Shown here: positions 42,894 to 51,595 of the stretch, piece after piece
How positions within the stretch are numbered: position 1 is the first letter of the stretch
Layout: each line of letters starts with the position of its first letter
NCBI GenBank assembly: GCA_013286465.1
Contig: JABDFR010000008.1
Location: 1-64,000 of the forward strand
Direction: 5' to 3'
DNA: 64,000 bases
Source of the DNA: Acidobacteriota bacterium
GTDB taxonomy: Bacteria > Acidobacteriota > Terriglobia > Acidiferrales > UBA7541
Notes under the pieces: model-generated
What the model was told of the DNA's origin: nothing
The model's database searches: none
The model's input: only the letters and a program-made list of their open reading frames with translations
Program-made: the position numbers and the translations under genes

Positions 42894-43850
42894 ATGAACC
42901 GAATCGGAATATTTCTCGCTGCGATTTGCGGAGTCCTCGCTCTGCTCGCCGCTGCGTTTGCCGGGGCGCACGCGAATCACAAACCTACTTCTCCCAGTCT
43001 TGCCGCGGCGGCGCCGGCACATCTTGCGACTCCAAAGACGGCAACGGCCGCGAAACCAGCGCCCGACAGCCCGGACACGAAAGAAGATGATGACGATGAA
43101 GGCGTAATTCGCTTCGTGAAAAATCCTGAGCCGCTGCCGGCATTCCTAGCGCACGATTTGGATGGACAAGTCGTATCGACCGCCGCGCTCAAAGGCAAAG
43201 TCGTGCTGGTGAATTTCTGGGCCACCTGGTGCCCACCCTGCCGCGAAGAAATCCCCGAACTCGTGAAGCTGCAAGCGGCTTACAAAGATCAATTGCAAAT
43301 CATCGGCGTTTCCGAAGATGAAGACGTACCACCCGAACTGGTCAAGAATTTCGCGCGCACCATGCACGTCAATTATCCAATTTTGATCGTGAGCCGCGAG
43401 CTGGAAAAAGAATTCGGCGGAATTCCGGCGCTGCCGACATCGTTCCTGGCGAACAAAGAGGGCGGCGTGGTGCAAAAGCATGTCGGGCTATTTCCCGGCG
43501 AAGTCTACGATCACGAAATTCGCGCGCTGCTGGGAATGCAGGTAAGCGAAAAAATCGAGACTTTTGAGGATCTGGGACAGATTTTCTTGAAGAACGCGGA
43601 GCACGCCACGGATTTGCCGGGCGTCGATTTCAGCGGGCTCAATCCCGAGCAAAGGCAGGCCGCGCTGAAGCGAATGAATACCGATACCTGCACGTGCGGT
43701 TGCCGAATGACTCTGGCGCAGTGCCGCATCAATGACTCGGCCTGCGCAACTAGCCGCAGCCTGGCCGAAAAAATCGTGAAGCAAGTTTACGGCAAGGATT
43801 CAAAACCTGCGGAGCCTGCTGCCGCTCCCCCTGGCACAACTTCCGAATAG
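42894..43850 (+). CDS. TlpA-like thioredoxin with C-terminal cysteine cluster
   Basis: The product has 318 residues. A signal or anchor (about 5-24) is followed by an Ala/Pro/Asp-rich linker and a thioredoxin fold with WCPPC at 112-116 and a cis-proline region (GIPALPTSFL). A C-terminal module has five cysteines at 266, 268, 270, 277 and 284, a possible metal site. It probably acts in extracytoplasmic thiol chemistry. The ATG at 42894 begins the hydrophobic segment; the open frame from 42765 is not supported. Confidence 0.85.
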   Translation: MNRIGIFLAAICGVLALLAAAFAGAHANHKPTSPSLAAAAPAHLATPKTATAAKPAPDSPDTKEDDDDEGVIRFVKNPEPLPAFLAHDLDGQVVSTAALKGKVVLVNFWATWCPPCREEIPELVKLQAAYKDQLQIIGVSEDEDVPPELVKNFARTMHVNYPILIVSRELEKEFGGIPALPTSFLANKEGGVVQKHVGLFPGEVYDHEIRALLGMQVSEKIETFEDLGQIFLKNAEHATDLPGVDFSGLNPEQRQAALKRMNTDTCTCGCRMTLAQCRINDSACATSRSLAEKIVKQVYGKDSKPAEPAAAPPGTTSE

Positions 43851-43867
43851 CCCCGATCTTCTTCCAC

Positions 43868-43920
43868 AAAAAAACGACAGCGCCCTCCGATACTCGTTAC
43901 TCGAAGGACGCTGTTCGTTA
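43868..43920. terminator. Intrinsic terminator between convergent genes
   Basis: AACGACAGCG pairs with CGCTGTTCGTT around a hairpin in the loop. A run of A on the left gives a U tract for minus-strand transcripts from the 96-residue gene; it may also stop the TlpA transcript. Confidence 0.65.
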
Positions 43921-43949
43921 AGAATTGCCCGACTTCGAATTGCTTCGGT

Positions 43950-44240
43950 CTACTTGTCAAACTCTAGGCAAATCTTGAGCTGCCGGATGGCTTCGTCCGT
44001 CGCGCGCAAAGCTTCTTCGCGATGGCCGCCGAAATCGTGACGCGCTTCTTTGAGATGCATGCGCGCGTGCTCGAGCGATTCGATCGCGGCGTGGATCTCC
44101 GGATGGCGCTCGGGAGCGGCCGGCATGGCCGTTGCGGTGGCGCCCTTTGCCGCCGGGGGCGCAGCCGGGGCTCCGGCAGGAAACGTCAACGTGAAGATGA
44201 GCGCGAGCGTTGCGAAGAAGCCGATGATTCTCGATTTCAT
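43950..44240 (-). CDS. Hypothetical small secreted protein
   Basis: The product has 96 residues. A signal peptide (about 1-27, ending APA) precedes an Ala-rich linker and a predicted amphipathic helix pair (HPEIHAAIESLEHARMHLKEARHDFGGHREEALRATDEAIRQL) with seven histidines. It resembles small helical secreted proteins of unknown function in soil bacteria. A GAGGAATC ribosome-binding site is present. Confidence 0.75.
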   Translation of the reverse strand: MKSRIIGFFATLALIFTLTFPAGAPAAPPAAKGATATAMPAAPERHPEIHAAIESLEHARMHLKEARHDFGGHREEALRATDEAIRQLKICLEFDK

Positions 44241-44548
44241 GAATGATTCCTCCTAGTCCGAATTGCGGCTCGGACGGCCGTGATTGAGATCGCCATCCAG
44301 GAATGAAACCCGGCAGCAGCGCGTAAGTTGCTCGCTCCGCGTATGACGGGGCAAGCTCCCTGAACGCGGGAATTTTATACCGCGAGGCGACTCGTAGTCG
44401 GCTGGATTTCGGGCAGTGTCCGCAAACAATCAATCGCGGACTGCGCCTTGGATGCGCGCGTTTATGCGAGTTGACGAGGGTGCGCGTCTCCATTAGTCTG
44501 GGCCGCCGGATTTTCGGCGGGGCGATTTGTCAAACGAGGCCATGAAGT
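44241..44548. other. Divergent intergenic region, no gene
   Basis: This 308-bp region separates two divergent small secreted-protein genes. I see no repeat of the REP families and no strong operator. The ATG at 44542 opens only a four-codon frame before the ATG at 44549. Confidence 0.5.
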
Positions 44549-44956
44549 ATGCGTAAAGAACCAGTCAAGGATGGGAAGAAATTAACGCGCCGCGATTTCG
44601 CGCGCACCGCAGTGGTCGCAGCAGCTACCGCGACTGCGGCGTTAACGCCTGGGAGCGAAGCCTGGGCGCGCCACATTGCGGCGGCCAACGGCACGCCCGT
44701 TCCGAATCACGCGGGAGCTGATGATGCGGCCTCGACGCGGCAGGCCGAGATTGATGGGCGCGTCGCGGATGTTTTTCGGCGCTACGGCGACCGCCTTTCA
44801 GCCGAGCAGAAAACGGAAGTGCGGCGGCTCGCGGGCGAGCTGCAGAAGTCACTCGACAAGCTTCGCGCCTATCCGCTGGGCAATGGAGATCAACCTGCCA
44901 CCGTTTTGCGCGTGGTGCCCGATTTGACGGAGGTGCGCCGTGCTCCCCGCCGTTGA
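44549..44956 (+). CDS. Hypothetical Tat-exported protein
   Basis: The product has 135 residues. A twin-arginine signal (KLTRRDFARTAVVAAA, about residues 12-27) leads to a short mature helical region (RVADVFRRYGDRLSAEQKTEVRRLAGELQKSLDKLRAY). No catalytic motif is seen. Its last 17 bp overlap the amidase gene, so it is probably a partner of that enzyme. Confidence 0.75.
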   Translation: MRKEPVKDGKKLTRRDFARTAVVAAATATAALTPGSEAWARHIAAANGTPVPNHAGADDAASTRQAEIDGRVADVFRRYGDRLSAEQKTEVRRLAGELQKSLDKLRAYPLGNGDQPATVLRVVPDLTEVRRAPRR

Positions 44957-46370
44957 GAAAAAGAAGGCCGCACCCGGCGAGGACATCCTTTATCTTTCGG
45001 TACGCGAATTGGGCAAACGCATTCGCCTGCGGCAGCTTTCTCCCGTGGCGCTCGCCGAAAGTTATCTGGCGCGCAGCGAACGATTGAACGCGCAATTCAA
45101 CGCGTATGCGACATTAACGCGCGACTTGGCGCTCGAGCAGGCCCAAGCCGCCGAAAAAGAAATTGCCGCGGGGCATTACCGCGGGCCGCTGCACGGGATT
45201 CCCTACGCGGCGAAAGATTTGCTGGCGGTAAAGGGCTATCCGACGACATGGGGTGCAAAGCCGTTCGCGGATCAGTCGTTCGATTACGACGCGACGGTGA
45301 TCGAAAAGCTGAACAAAGCCGGCGCGGTTTTGATCGGCAAGGCCGCCATGATCGAATTGGCGGGCGGAATGGGCTACCGCTTTGCTTCGGCGTCGCTCAC
45401 CGGGCCGGCCAAAAATCCGTGGAATGAAGGTTGCTGGACTTGCGGCTCGTCAAGCGGATCGGGCGCGATTGTGTCCGCGGCGATGGCGGCATTCGCGATC
45501 GGCACGGAAACTTGGGGCTCGATTATTTGCCCGTCGGGATTCTGCGGAATCTCCGGATTGCGTCCAACCTTCGGTCGGGTAAGCCGCTACGGCGCGATGG
45601 CGCTGGCCTATTCGCTCGATAAAATCGGGCCGATGGCGCGCAGCGCGGATGATTGCGGATTGATTCTTGCAGTGCTCGCTGGGCACGACTCGAAAGATCG
45701 CAGTTCCCTTCCAGGCGACGAAGCTGCGTTCGAATATGGCGGTCCCGCACCGCAAAAACTGAAAATTGGCTGGCTCACCAACGCGTGGAAGAAGATTGAT
45801 CCCGACATTGATACAGCGACGCAGGGAGCAATCGCCGTGCTCGAAAAGCAAGGCGCGGTGGTCGAAGATGCGCAGCTTCCCGAGGGCCCGTTCGACGCCG
45901 CAGCCGGGACGATCATTAACGTAGAGGGTGCCGCGGCCTTTCGCGATTTAATTGAATCGGGGAAGGTCGCGGAGCTCACCGATCCGCTCGGCCGCATCAG
46001 CGGCTACATAAACCAGCAGATCCCCGCCGACGACTACATGCGCGCCCAGCAACTGCGCGGAATCTGCCAGCAGAAAATGGACGAGCTGCTCGCGAATTAC
46101 GACGTGGTCGCCGCTCCGACGTTGCCGGTCGCAGCCAGCGCGCTCGATGCAAATATCGAAAAGGAGCTAAATTTTCCCGATCCCATCGGCGGAATGGGAA
46201 ATCTTTGCGGATTTCCGGCCATTAGCGTCCCTTGCGGCTTTACGTCAGCAAAGTTGCCGATCGGCATTTTGTTTGCGGCGCGGGTTCGCGAAGACGCGAA
46301 AGCGCTGGCCGCGGCAAATCTGTATCAAGCGCACTCGGATTGGCACACGAAACGGCCGCCGATTTCTTAA
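44940..46370 (+). CDS. Amidase signature family enzyme
   Basis: The product has 476 residues. The Ser-Ser-Lys catalytic core is visible: the lysine in YAAKDLLAVKG near residue 84, and the Gly/Ser-rich CGSSSGSGAIVSAAM near 170. It is related to GatA, but no gatB or gatC is nearby, so a free amidase that hydrolyses carboxamides is more likely. The start (GTG) overlaps the Tat-exported protein; no signal peptide is seen here. Confidence 0.88.
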   Translation: MLPAVEKKKAAPGEDILYLSVRELGKRIRLRQLSPVALAESYLARSERLNAQFNAYATLTRDLALEQAQAAEKEIAAGHYRGPLHGIPYAAKDLLAVKGYPTTWGAKPFADQSFDYDATVIEKLNKAGAVLIGKAAMIELAGGMGYRFASASLTGPAKNPWNEGCWTCGSSSGSGAIVSAAMAAFAIGTETWGSIICPSGFCGISGLRPTFGRVSRYGAMALAYSLDKIGPMARSADDCGLILAVLAGHDSKDRSSLPGDEAAFEYGGPAPQKLKIGWLTNAWKKIDPDIDTATQGAIAVLEKQGAVVEDAQLPEGPFDAAAGTIINVEGAAAFRDLIESGKVAELTDPLGRISGYINQQIPADDYMRAQQLRGICQQKMDELLANYDVVAAPTLPVAASALDANIEKELNFPDPIGGMGNLCGFPAISVPCGFTSAKLPIGILFAARVREDAKALAAANLYQAHSDWHTKRPPIS

Positions 46371-46473
46371 GACGGCGGTAGCCGTAACTAGATGCTTTCG
46401 TTTTGCGATAGCGCGATTGACGCTCTTTTCGAATGTGAATATTCTTGAGGCGCGTCAGATATTTCAGGCAGAA

Positions 46474-47217
46474 ATGGAGCCAGCCACCGTGGTTCATCTT
46501 CTTTACGCGGTTCTGCTCGTCGCCGTCAGCGTTCAACTCTCCAGCTTCGCGACCAGCATTTATTTGCATCGCTCGTTGGCTCACCGCGGTCTTTACTTGA
46601 ATCCGGTAGTGGCCTTCCCGATGCGCGTGCAACTTTGGCTCGCGACCGGAATCAATCCGAAGGAATGGGTGGCAGTGCATCGCAAACATCACCGCCATAC
46701 GGACGTCGAAGGCGACCCGCATAGCCCGGTGCTTGAAGGGCTTTGGCAGATTTTGTTTGGCAACATTTATTACTATGCACGCGAGGCGCACAAAAAAGAA
46801 ACGGTCGAGACTTTTGCGCCGGATGTGGGTAATGGCTGGCTCGACCGGCACTTTTTCCGTTATGGCTTGCTTGGCGTATTTTGCGGGATTGCAATTTGCA
46901 TGTGGTTGCTGGGGCCGGTCTGGGGAGGGATTGCGTTTTTAGTGCAAGCCGGCACTTATATCTTTTTTAGTGCCGTGGTGAATGGCGCGAATCATGCCCT
47001 GGGCTCACGGAATTTCGAAAATACTGCAACCAATTTACAAATCGTTGCGCTACTCACTGCCGGTGAAGGGCTTCACAACAATCATCATGCATATCCAACT
47101 TCGGCGCGGTTTAGTATCCGGCGCGGAGAGATTGATCCGTCCTGGATTGTCGTGAAGATTCTTTCTTGGCTGCGTCTGGCGCGGCCTTTGAAACTTGCTC
47201 CTCAGTTGGAATCCTGA
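46474..47217 (+). CDS. Membrane fatty acid desaturase (delta-9 type)
   Basis: The product has 247 residues and four hydrophobic segments. The three histidine boxes of acyl-CoA/lipid desaturases are visible: HRSLAH near residue 29, HRKHHRH near 66 and HNNHHAY near 196. It inserts a cis double bond into fatty acids using two iron ions and oxygen. The ATG at 46474 is chosen because it begins the first helix; a soluble desaturase-like gene follows. Confidence 0.85.
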   Translation: MEPATVVHLLYAVLLVAVSVQLSSFATSIYLHRSLAHRGLYLNPVVAFPMRVQLWLATGINPKEWVAVHRKHHRHTDVEGDPHSPVLEGLWQILFGNIYYYAREAHKKETVETFAPDVGNGWLDRHFFRYGLLGVFCGIAICMWLLGPVWGGIAFLVQAGTYIFFSAVVNGANHALGSRNFENTATNLQIVALLTAGEGLHNNHHAYPTSARFSIRRGEIDPSWIVVKILSWLRLARPLKLAPQLES

Positions 47218-47247
47218 CATCTCACCTGGCCGCACTGGGCCGAGAGG

Positions 47248-47298
47248 CGGGAGGGCTTCCGCCACACTGCTGGCGGACAGGAAAGCACCCTCCCCTAC
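47248..47298 (-). repeat. Compound REP-like element, family D long form
   Basis: On the minus strand, GTAGGGGAGGG and CCCTCCC arms enclose a second hairpin (CCGCC/GGCGG). This ~51-bp unit is nearly identical to 63508-63558 in the opposite orientation. Confidence 0.8.
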
Positions 47299-47382
47299 AA
47301 AACCTCCTTCCTGCAAACATCCGAAATCGGCCCGGCTGCGTACTTCTCACAGCGTCTATCACTTATTCGCTCGAGGAGCGCC

Positions 47383-48288
47383 ATGACCGCAGAGGCCAAG
47401 CAGGCGATGGTCGGAAATTTCGATCTGGATCGCTACGTCCGCAATTCCAAGAAAGTGGACATCAGCGACATCGATTTGACGCAAGCGGCCAAGTATCCCT
47501 TGAGCGCCGCCGAAATTCGCAGCCTGACTTACATGATGGATATCGAGTCGCACACAATCGTTTATTTGCGCAGCATCCTTTCCACTTGTGCGATTGAGGA
47601 TCCGGATACCACGGCGTTTTTGAGTTGCTGGGCATACGAGGAACATTTTCACGGCCGCACCATCGGACAATTTCTGGCAGCCAACGGAATCGCACATTCG
47701 CGCGACCGGCTGGTCGAAGTGCAGCAGGCTACTTCCTATAAGGAATGGCTGAAGGACATGGGCGCGTCTCTGATTTGCCAATGTTCGCGGCACTTTCACG
47801 CTGCCTATCTCACCTATGGCGCGATTTCGGAGCTTTCCACACTCGAGGGTTACGGCGTGATAGCCCGGCGCACCGAGAATCCCGTACTCGCGGAAATCAT
47901 GCGGCGATTGGCGAAGGACGAGCGGCGCCATTTTTCCTTTTACTACAACAAGGCGCGCATACGGTTGCAGCATCGCAACGCGCAGCGGCTCACCACCTTT
48001 ATCATTAAACATTTCTGGCTGCCGGTGGGCGGCGGAGTGAAGCCCGACGCAGAAGTGGATTGGATTTTGAGTTTTATTCTGGGAGATCCGATGGGCGTGG
48101 AAATTGCTGCGCGCATTGATCAGACCATCGCGAAACTGCCAGGACTGAGCTGGTTCGATCGCATGACGCGCAGTCGCGAAGAAAGTTTGAAGAAGACCGC
48201 ACACAAACTTGAATTGAAGCCGGCGCAAACGATAGCGGGCTGGCCCGCAGCGCCCGCGACCCGCGAATATCGCGAGTCGGCGAGCTAG
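47383..48288 (+). CDS. Ferritin-like acyl-ACP desaturase-like protein
   Basis: The product has 301 residues and is soluble and helical. Di-iron ligand motifs EEHFHGR near residue 86 and DERRHFSFYY near 186 match the EENRHG and DEKRH motifs of stearoyl-ACP desaturases. The N- and C-termini are diverged, so the substrate may not be ACP-bound. It follows a membrane desaturase gene by 165 bp with a REP element between. Its stop overlaps the convergent gene by 4 bp. Confidence 0.8.
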   Translation: MTAEAKQAMVGNFDLDRYVRNSKKVDISDIDLTQAAKYPLSAAEIRSLTYMMDIESHTIVYLRSILSTCAIEDPDTTAFLSCWAYEEHFHGRTIGQFLAANGIAHSRDRLVEVQQATSYKEWLKDMGASLICQCSRHFHAAYLTYGAISELSTLEGYGVIARRTENPVLAEIMRRLAKDERRHFSFYYNKARIRLQHRNAQRLTTFIIKHFWLPVGGGVKPDAEVDWILSFILGDPMGVEIAARIDQTIAKLPGLSWFDRMTRSREESLKKTAHKLELKPAQTIAGWPAAPATREYRESAS

Positions 48289-49787
48289 TTCACGTTCGCA
48301 TCGAAAACGCCGGTCTCGATTTTCCCGGCGCGCTTCACTTGCACGAATATTCGATAGAGGCCCGGTTTCGGAAAGCCATAAGGAAACGCAACTTCGGATG
48401 GTGCAGCTGTTTCCCGAGCCTTCATCATCACCATCCCTGGCATAGTCTCAGCTGGCGCCTGACTCGAATCTGAATTGGCGCCAAGTGTTGCCTCCGCGAG
48501 ACTGAAGGCGGCCATCGGAATCGAGCCGTCCGGATGCACATGCGCGAACACGCTGAAATCCGAGCGGATAAATTCCGCATGGCCCGCCATTCCCATGTAC
48601 GGCTCCAGATCGCTCGCCAGTTTTCCAGCCGCATCCACCACCCGGAATTTAAACCACGTTAAGCGATTGGAAACGAGCGGCGTCGAGTCGCGCTCCCAGA
48701 TCATGTGCGCTCCATTCGACAGCGGCGAGATGGTACCGGATCGTGCGGCGTCCCCGATCGCAGGCCCGCTTTCCGCAGAGTCATCGCCAGCGAGCGGCTT
48801 CCCTGGGATATTCGGCAAATCCATTACGGCCACGAGCGTGTCGGGAAATCCCGAAGCACGCACGATATCTGCAAAGATTTTATAGTGGCCGCCCTCAACC
48901 GCCGGAAGATCATCGGTAAACGTCATCGTTCCGGTGCGCTCGGGATGAAGATGATAAAAGCGATCCATCGCCGGTTCGCGGACCAGAAAAAGATGCATGA
49001 GATGGCCGTGGTCCGGAATCAGCACGGTGCCCACGATTTCGGTGCGTGAGGAATGCCACTTCGAGTCGCCAATTTCCAGATTCATGCGGCCGGCGGGATC
49101 GAGAGTTACTCCCAGCTTCGGCGCCACATAAATCATGCGCTCGGCGCGGTTCGCCGCCGACACACGCCACCACATATTTCCGAGCACCAAAATTCCCACC
49201 ACCGCAAGCAGCGTCGCAGCCATCACAAGCCGCGCCCTGCGCTTTTGCCGCGGCGTCAACAGTTCGCCCGGCTGGAGCTGGCCTTCGCGCTTGGCCGCGC
49301 CCACAATCGAGACAATCGCAACTACCAGCAGCGACATCAACCCGAAAAGTAGGATTCCGAGACCGCGCTGCATCGCCAGCGTGTTACGCGCGTACGCGGA
49401 AACCGGGACGGCAACTGTGCCCGAACCCTTGTCTCCATCGGCTTCGATGCGCACTTGCCACGATCCCGAGCCCATCAACCAAAGCTTGCCCGCAAACAAT
49501 TGCGGATCGCCGGCGACAGATTTCACGATGTCGGGCGGAGGCGGAAACTTCGAGCCTTCGCCGGCTATATAGAGCGGAACGATCTTGATTTCGCGGATGC
49601 CGGGCGTATCGCTGCGAATTTCGAATTCGGCGACGCCCGGAATCATTTGCGGAGTGCGAATCATCACGACAAGATGATAAGGACCGGCATCGCCCTGGAA
49701 ATACACATCCGGGCTGCCAACGTGGGCCGCACAGACCGGCGCGACGAGCAGCGAGAGAACGAGCGCGAGTGGAATGAGTTTTTTCAC
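48285..49787 (-). CDS. Secreted/membrane His-rich protein, unknown function
   Basis: The product has 500 residues starting at a GTG that begins a clear signal peptide (KKLIPLALVLSLLVAPVCAA). Two transmembrane segments follow (about 144-165 and 185-205). The C-terminal region contains repeated histidine-containing beta motifs (HGHLMHLFLV, YHLHPERTG, MGMAGHAEF, FAHVHPDGS), resembling domains in copper-handling exported proteins. The upstream 391-residue membrane gene ends 7 bp away, so they form an operon. Confidence 0.75.
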   Translation of the reverse strand: MKKLIPLALVLSLLVAPVCAAHVGSPDVYFQGDAGPYHLVVMIRTPQMIPGVAEFEIRSDTPGIREIKIVPLYIAGEGSKFPPPPDIVKSVAGDPQLFAGKLWLMGSGSWQVRIEADGDKGSGTVAVPVSAYARNTLAMQRGLGILLFGLMSLLVVAIVSIVGAAKREGQLQPGELLTPRQKRRARLVMAATLLAVVGILVLGNMWWRVSAANRAERMIYVAPKLGVTLDPAGRMNLEIGDSKWHSSRTEIVGTVLIPDHGHLMHLFLVREPAMDRFYHLHPERTGTMTFTDDLPAVEGGHYKIFADIVRASGFPDTLVAVMDLPNIPGKPLAGDDSAESGPAIGDAARSGTISPLSNGAHMIWERDSTPLVSNRLTWFKFRVVDAAGKLASDLEPYMGMAGHAEFIRSDFSVFAHVHPDGSIPMAAFSLAEATLGANSDSSQAPAETMPGMVMMKARETAAPSEVAFPYGFPKPGLYRIFVQVKRAGKIETGVFDANVN

Positions 49788-49794
49788 GAGCCGG

Positions 49795-50970
49795 TTAGCG
49801 GCGCAGGCGCGAGAGCCAATTTCCGAAGACAATTCCGACAAACACGGACGCGACGCCACTGATCCAGGCATAGACGAAGCCCAAAGCGAATTTCGCCTGC
49901 GTTGGCTCGAATCGCTGGAACTCCCACGCGAAATGGTATTCCGATGGCGGCACTTGATACGCAAAATAATTCTGTCCAAAAAACCAATTGCGTGCCGCAG
50001 GGCTGATCATGAAGTCTCCCCACGGCCAGCTCACAACCACCAGAATCGCCAGATATGCGGTCGCGGCGAGAGCAGCTTGCAGCCAGCGGTTGCGATTCGA
50101 GAAGCGATTGAGCACCACATCGAGACCGAATGCCGCAGGAGCGAGAAGAACCGGAAACGCCATCGGCACCATATGCGTGACGTTGGTGTACACGGGCCCG
50201 AGTCGCGGATGCGCCGCGAACAAAGGAAGTATCCACAGGCCCGCGCAAGTCAGCAGCATGTAGATCGATGCGATGATCGTGGCGCCGTAGCGATGACCGG
50301 ACGCGCGCGCATAGGCCACCAACAGCGTGGGCGTGCCGAGCGCCGCTACCGTGTAGAAGATGGCGCTGTGCGTCAGCGTCGCGTCGCTATATTCACTGAC
50401 CAGAATTTGATGCTGAAAAATTAGAACGCCGCACAGGTAGAGGAACAGGCGGCTGAGCTTGGGCCTGGCATCGGCGTCCGCGCGATTAATTACAGAAACC
50501 AGAAGCAGCACGATGCCGGTGCTGACGCCGAGAATGCCGATACCGAGGACCACGTGCGGGGGGCTGAGGATTTCCACATCGAGGCCGAAAGAATTGTGCC
50601 ACCAGTTGTCGAATGGCGCGGAGGTGAGCATGGTGACGCCGCCCCACGCGGTGAGAAACGCGCCAACCGGACCGCGAAATCCCCACACGCGCACTCCGGC
50701 AGCTTGCGCCGCGGGGTCGCGCGAAAAAGTATTTGAGAAAATCAGATACGTGCAGGTAAAAGCCGCCAGAATGCCGCCGAAATGAATGGCCAGATGAGCA
50801 GGAGTCCAAAACGTGTCGCGGCCGATGGTCTGGTGCCAGGAAATATCCCAATAAAGACCAAAAGCGATCGACGAAACAGCGACGACGCCGCTCCACACGA
50901 ACCACGGAATCGCGGCGGTGCGCGCAGAGGATAGATCATACGGAACGCTGCGTGAAACCGTTTGCGCCAC
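49795..50970 (-). CDS. Polytopic membrane protein, unknown function
   Basis: The product has 391 residues and about nine to ten transmembrane helices. Conserved-looking histidines sit at helix ends (DISWHQTIG, TPAHLAIHFGG, NWWHNSFG, SPPHVVLGIG), a pattern suggesting a metal or heme site. No known family is recognised. It is cotranscribed with the His-rich exported protein downstream. Confidence 0.7.
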   Translation of the reverse strand: MAQTVSRSVPYDLSSARTAAIPWFVWSGVVAVSSIAFGLYWDISWHQTIGRDTFWTPAHLAIHFGGILAAFTCTYLIFSNTFSRDPAAQAAGVRVWGFRGPVGAFLTAWGGVTMLTSAPFDNWWHNSFGLDVEILSPPHVVLGIGILGVSTGIVLLLVSVINRADADARPKLSRLFLYLCGVLIFQHQILVSEYSDATLTHSAIFYTVAALGTPTLLVAYARASGHRYGATIIASIYMLLTCAGLWILPLFAAHPRLGPVYTNVTHMVPMAFPVLLAPAAFGLDVVLNRFSNRNRWLQAALAATAYLAILVVVSWPWGDFMISPAARNWFFGQNYFAYQVPPSEYHFAWEFQRFEPTQAKFALGFVYAWISGVASVFVGIVFGNWLSRLRR

Positions 50971-51076
50971 GCTTGCCTCTCACTGGCGAGAATAACAGAG
51001 CGAGTTCTTACTCACAATCTTCAGCGCCAACGATTCCGCCGCGAGCACGCGCGCCGCGATTTGTCGCAATTATTTC

Positions 51077-51106
51077 TTGACACTTCCGGCCGCACGCATG
51101 AATATA
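51077..51106 (+). promoter_or_regulatory. Promoter of the arginine operon
   Basis: A consensus -35 TTGACA (51077-51082) is followed after 18 bp by AATATA (51101-51106). The -10 region lies inside an ARG-box-like site, so repressor binding would block the polymerase. Confidence 0.7.
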
Positions 51107-51113
51107 CATATGT
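51096..51113 (+). promoter_or_regulatory. ARG-box-like operator 1
   Basis: CATGAATATACATATG matches the TGAAT half-site and A/T centre of ArgR operators, with a weaker second half. It overlaps the -10 region. Confidence 0.6.
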
Positions 51114-51132
51114 CTGCATAATTACTCAGACG

Positions 51133-51150
51133 CTTGAATATGAATACGCA
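51133..51150 (+). promoter_or_regulatory. ARG-box-like operator 2
   Basis: TTGAATATGAATACGC carries the TGAAT half-site. It overlaps the argR start codon region, about 37 bp (3-4 turns) from the first site, as in tandem ArgR operators. Confidence 0.5.
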
Positions 51151-51595
51151 TAAACGATTCCGGCAAGGGCAAATTCTAAATCTGCTGGCGCAGATGAAAG
51201 TGGCCAATCAGGACACGCTGCGGCGCCAATTGGTGCATCGCGGGGTGCGTGTGACGCAGGCCACGCTCTCCCGCGACCTGCGCGAACTGCGCTTGGTAAA
51301 GACCGCCGAAGGATACAGGTCGCTCACCGCGGCTGCTGACGACACAGCGCCCAGTGCCCTGCCTCCTTTAGCGCGTGCGGTGGGCGAATTTTTGCTGGAT
51401 ATCCGGCCGGCACAGAATATGTTGGTGCTGAAGACGCCGCCGAGCGGCGCGCAGCCATTGGCCGCGGCTCTCGATGCGCAACGCTGGAAGGAAGTGGCGG
51501 GCACGCTCGCTGGCGATGACACCATTTTGGTGATTTGCCCCACGCGAGCGGCGCGCGCGACGCTCGAAAAGAGACTTAAGGAGATGTTGCGATGA
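51140..51595 (+). CDS. argR: Arginine repressor
   Basis: The product has about 151 residues. The N-terminal winged helix carries the recognition motif TQATLSRDLRELRLVK near residue 35; the C-terminal domain has the usual hexamer/arginine-binding core (LDIRPAQNMLVLKTPP, VAGTLAGDDTILVIC). The ATG at 51140 is preferred over a TTG two codons earlier. It heads the operon it likely represses, and its stop overlaps argC by 4 bp. Confidence 0.93.
   Translation: MNTHKRFRQGQILNLLAQMKVANQDTLRRQLVHRGVRVTQATLSRDLRELRLVKTAEGYRSLTAAADDTAPSALPPLARAVGEFLLDIRPAQNMLVLKTPPSGAQPLAAALDAQRWKEVAGTLAGDDTILVICPTRAARATLEKRLKEMLR

Noticed and set aside
44940-46370. GatA subunit of the tRNA amidotransferase
   Set aside because: No gatB or gatC is nearby and the gene is coupled to a Tat-exported small protein, so a free amidase is more likely.
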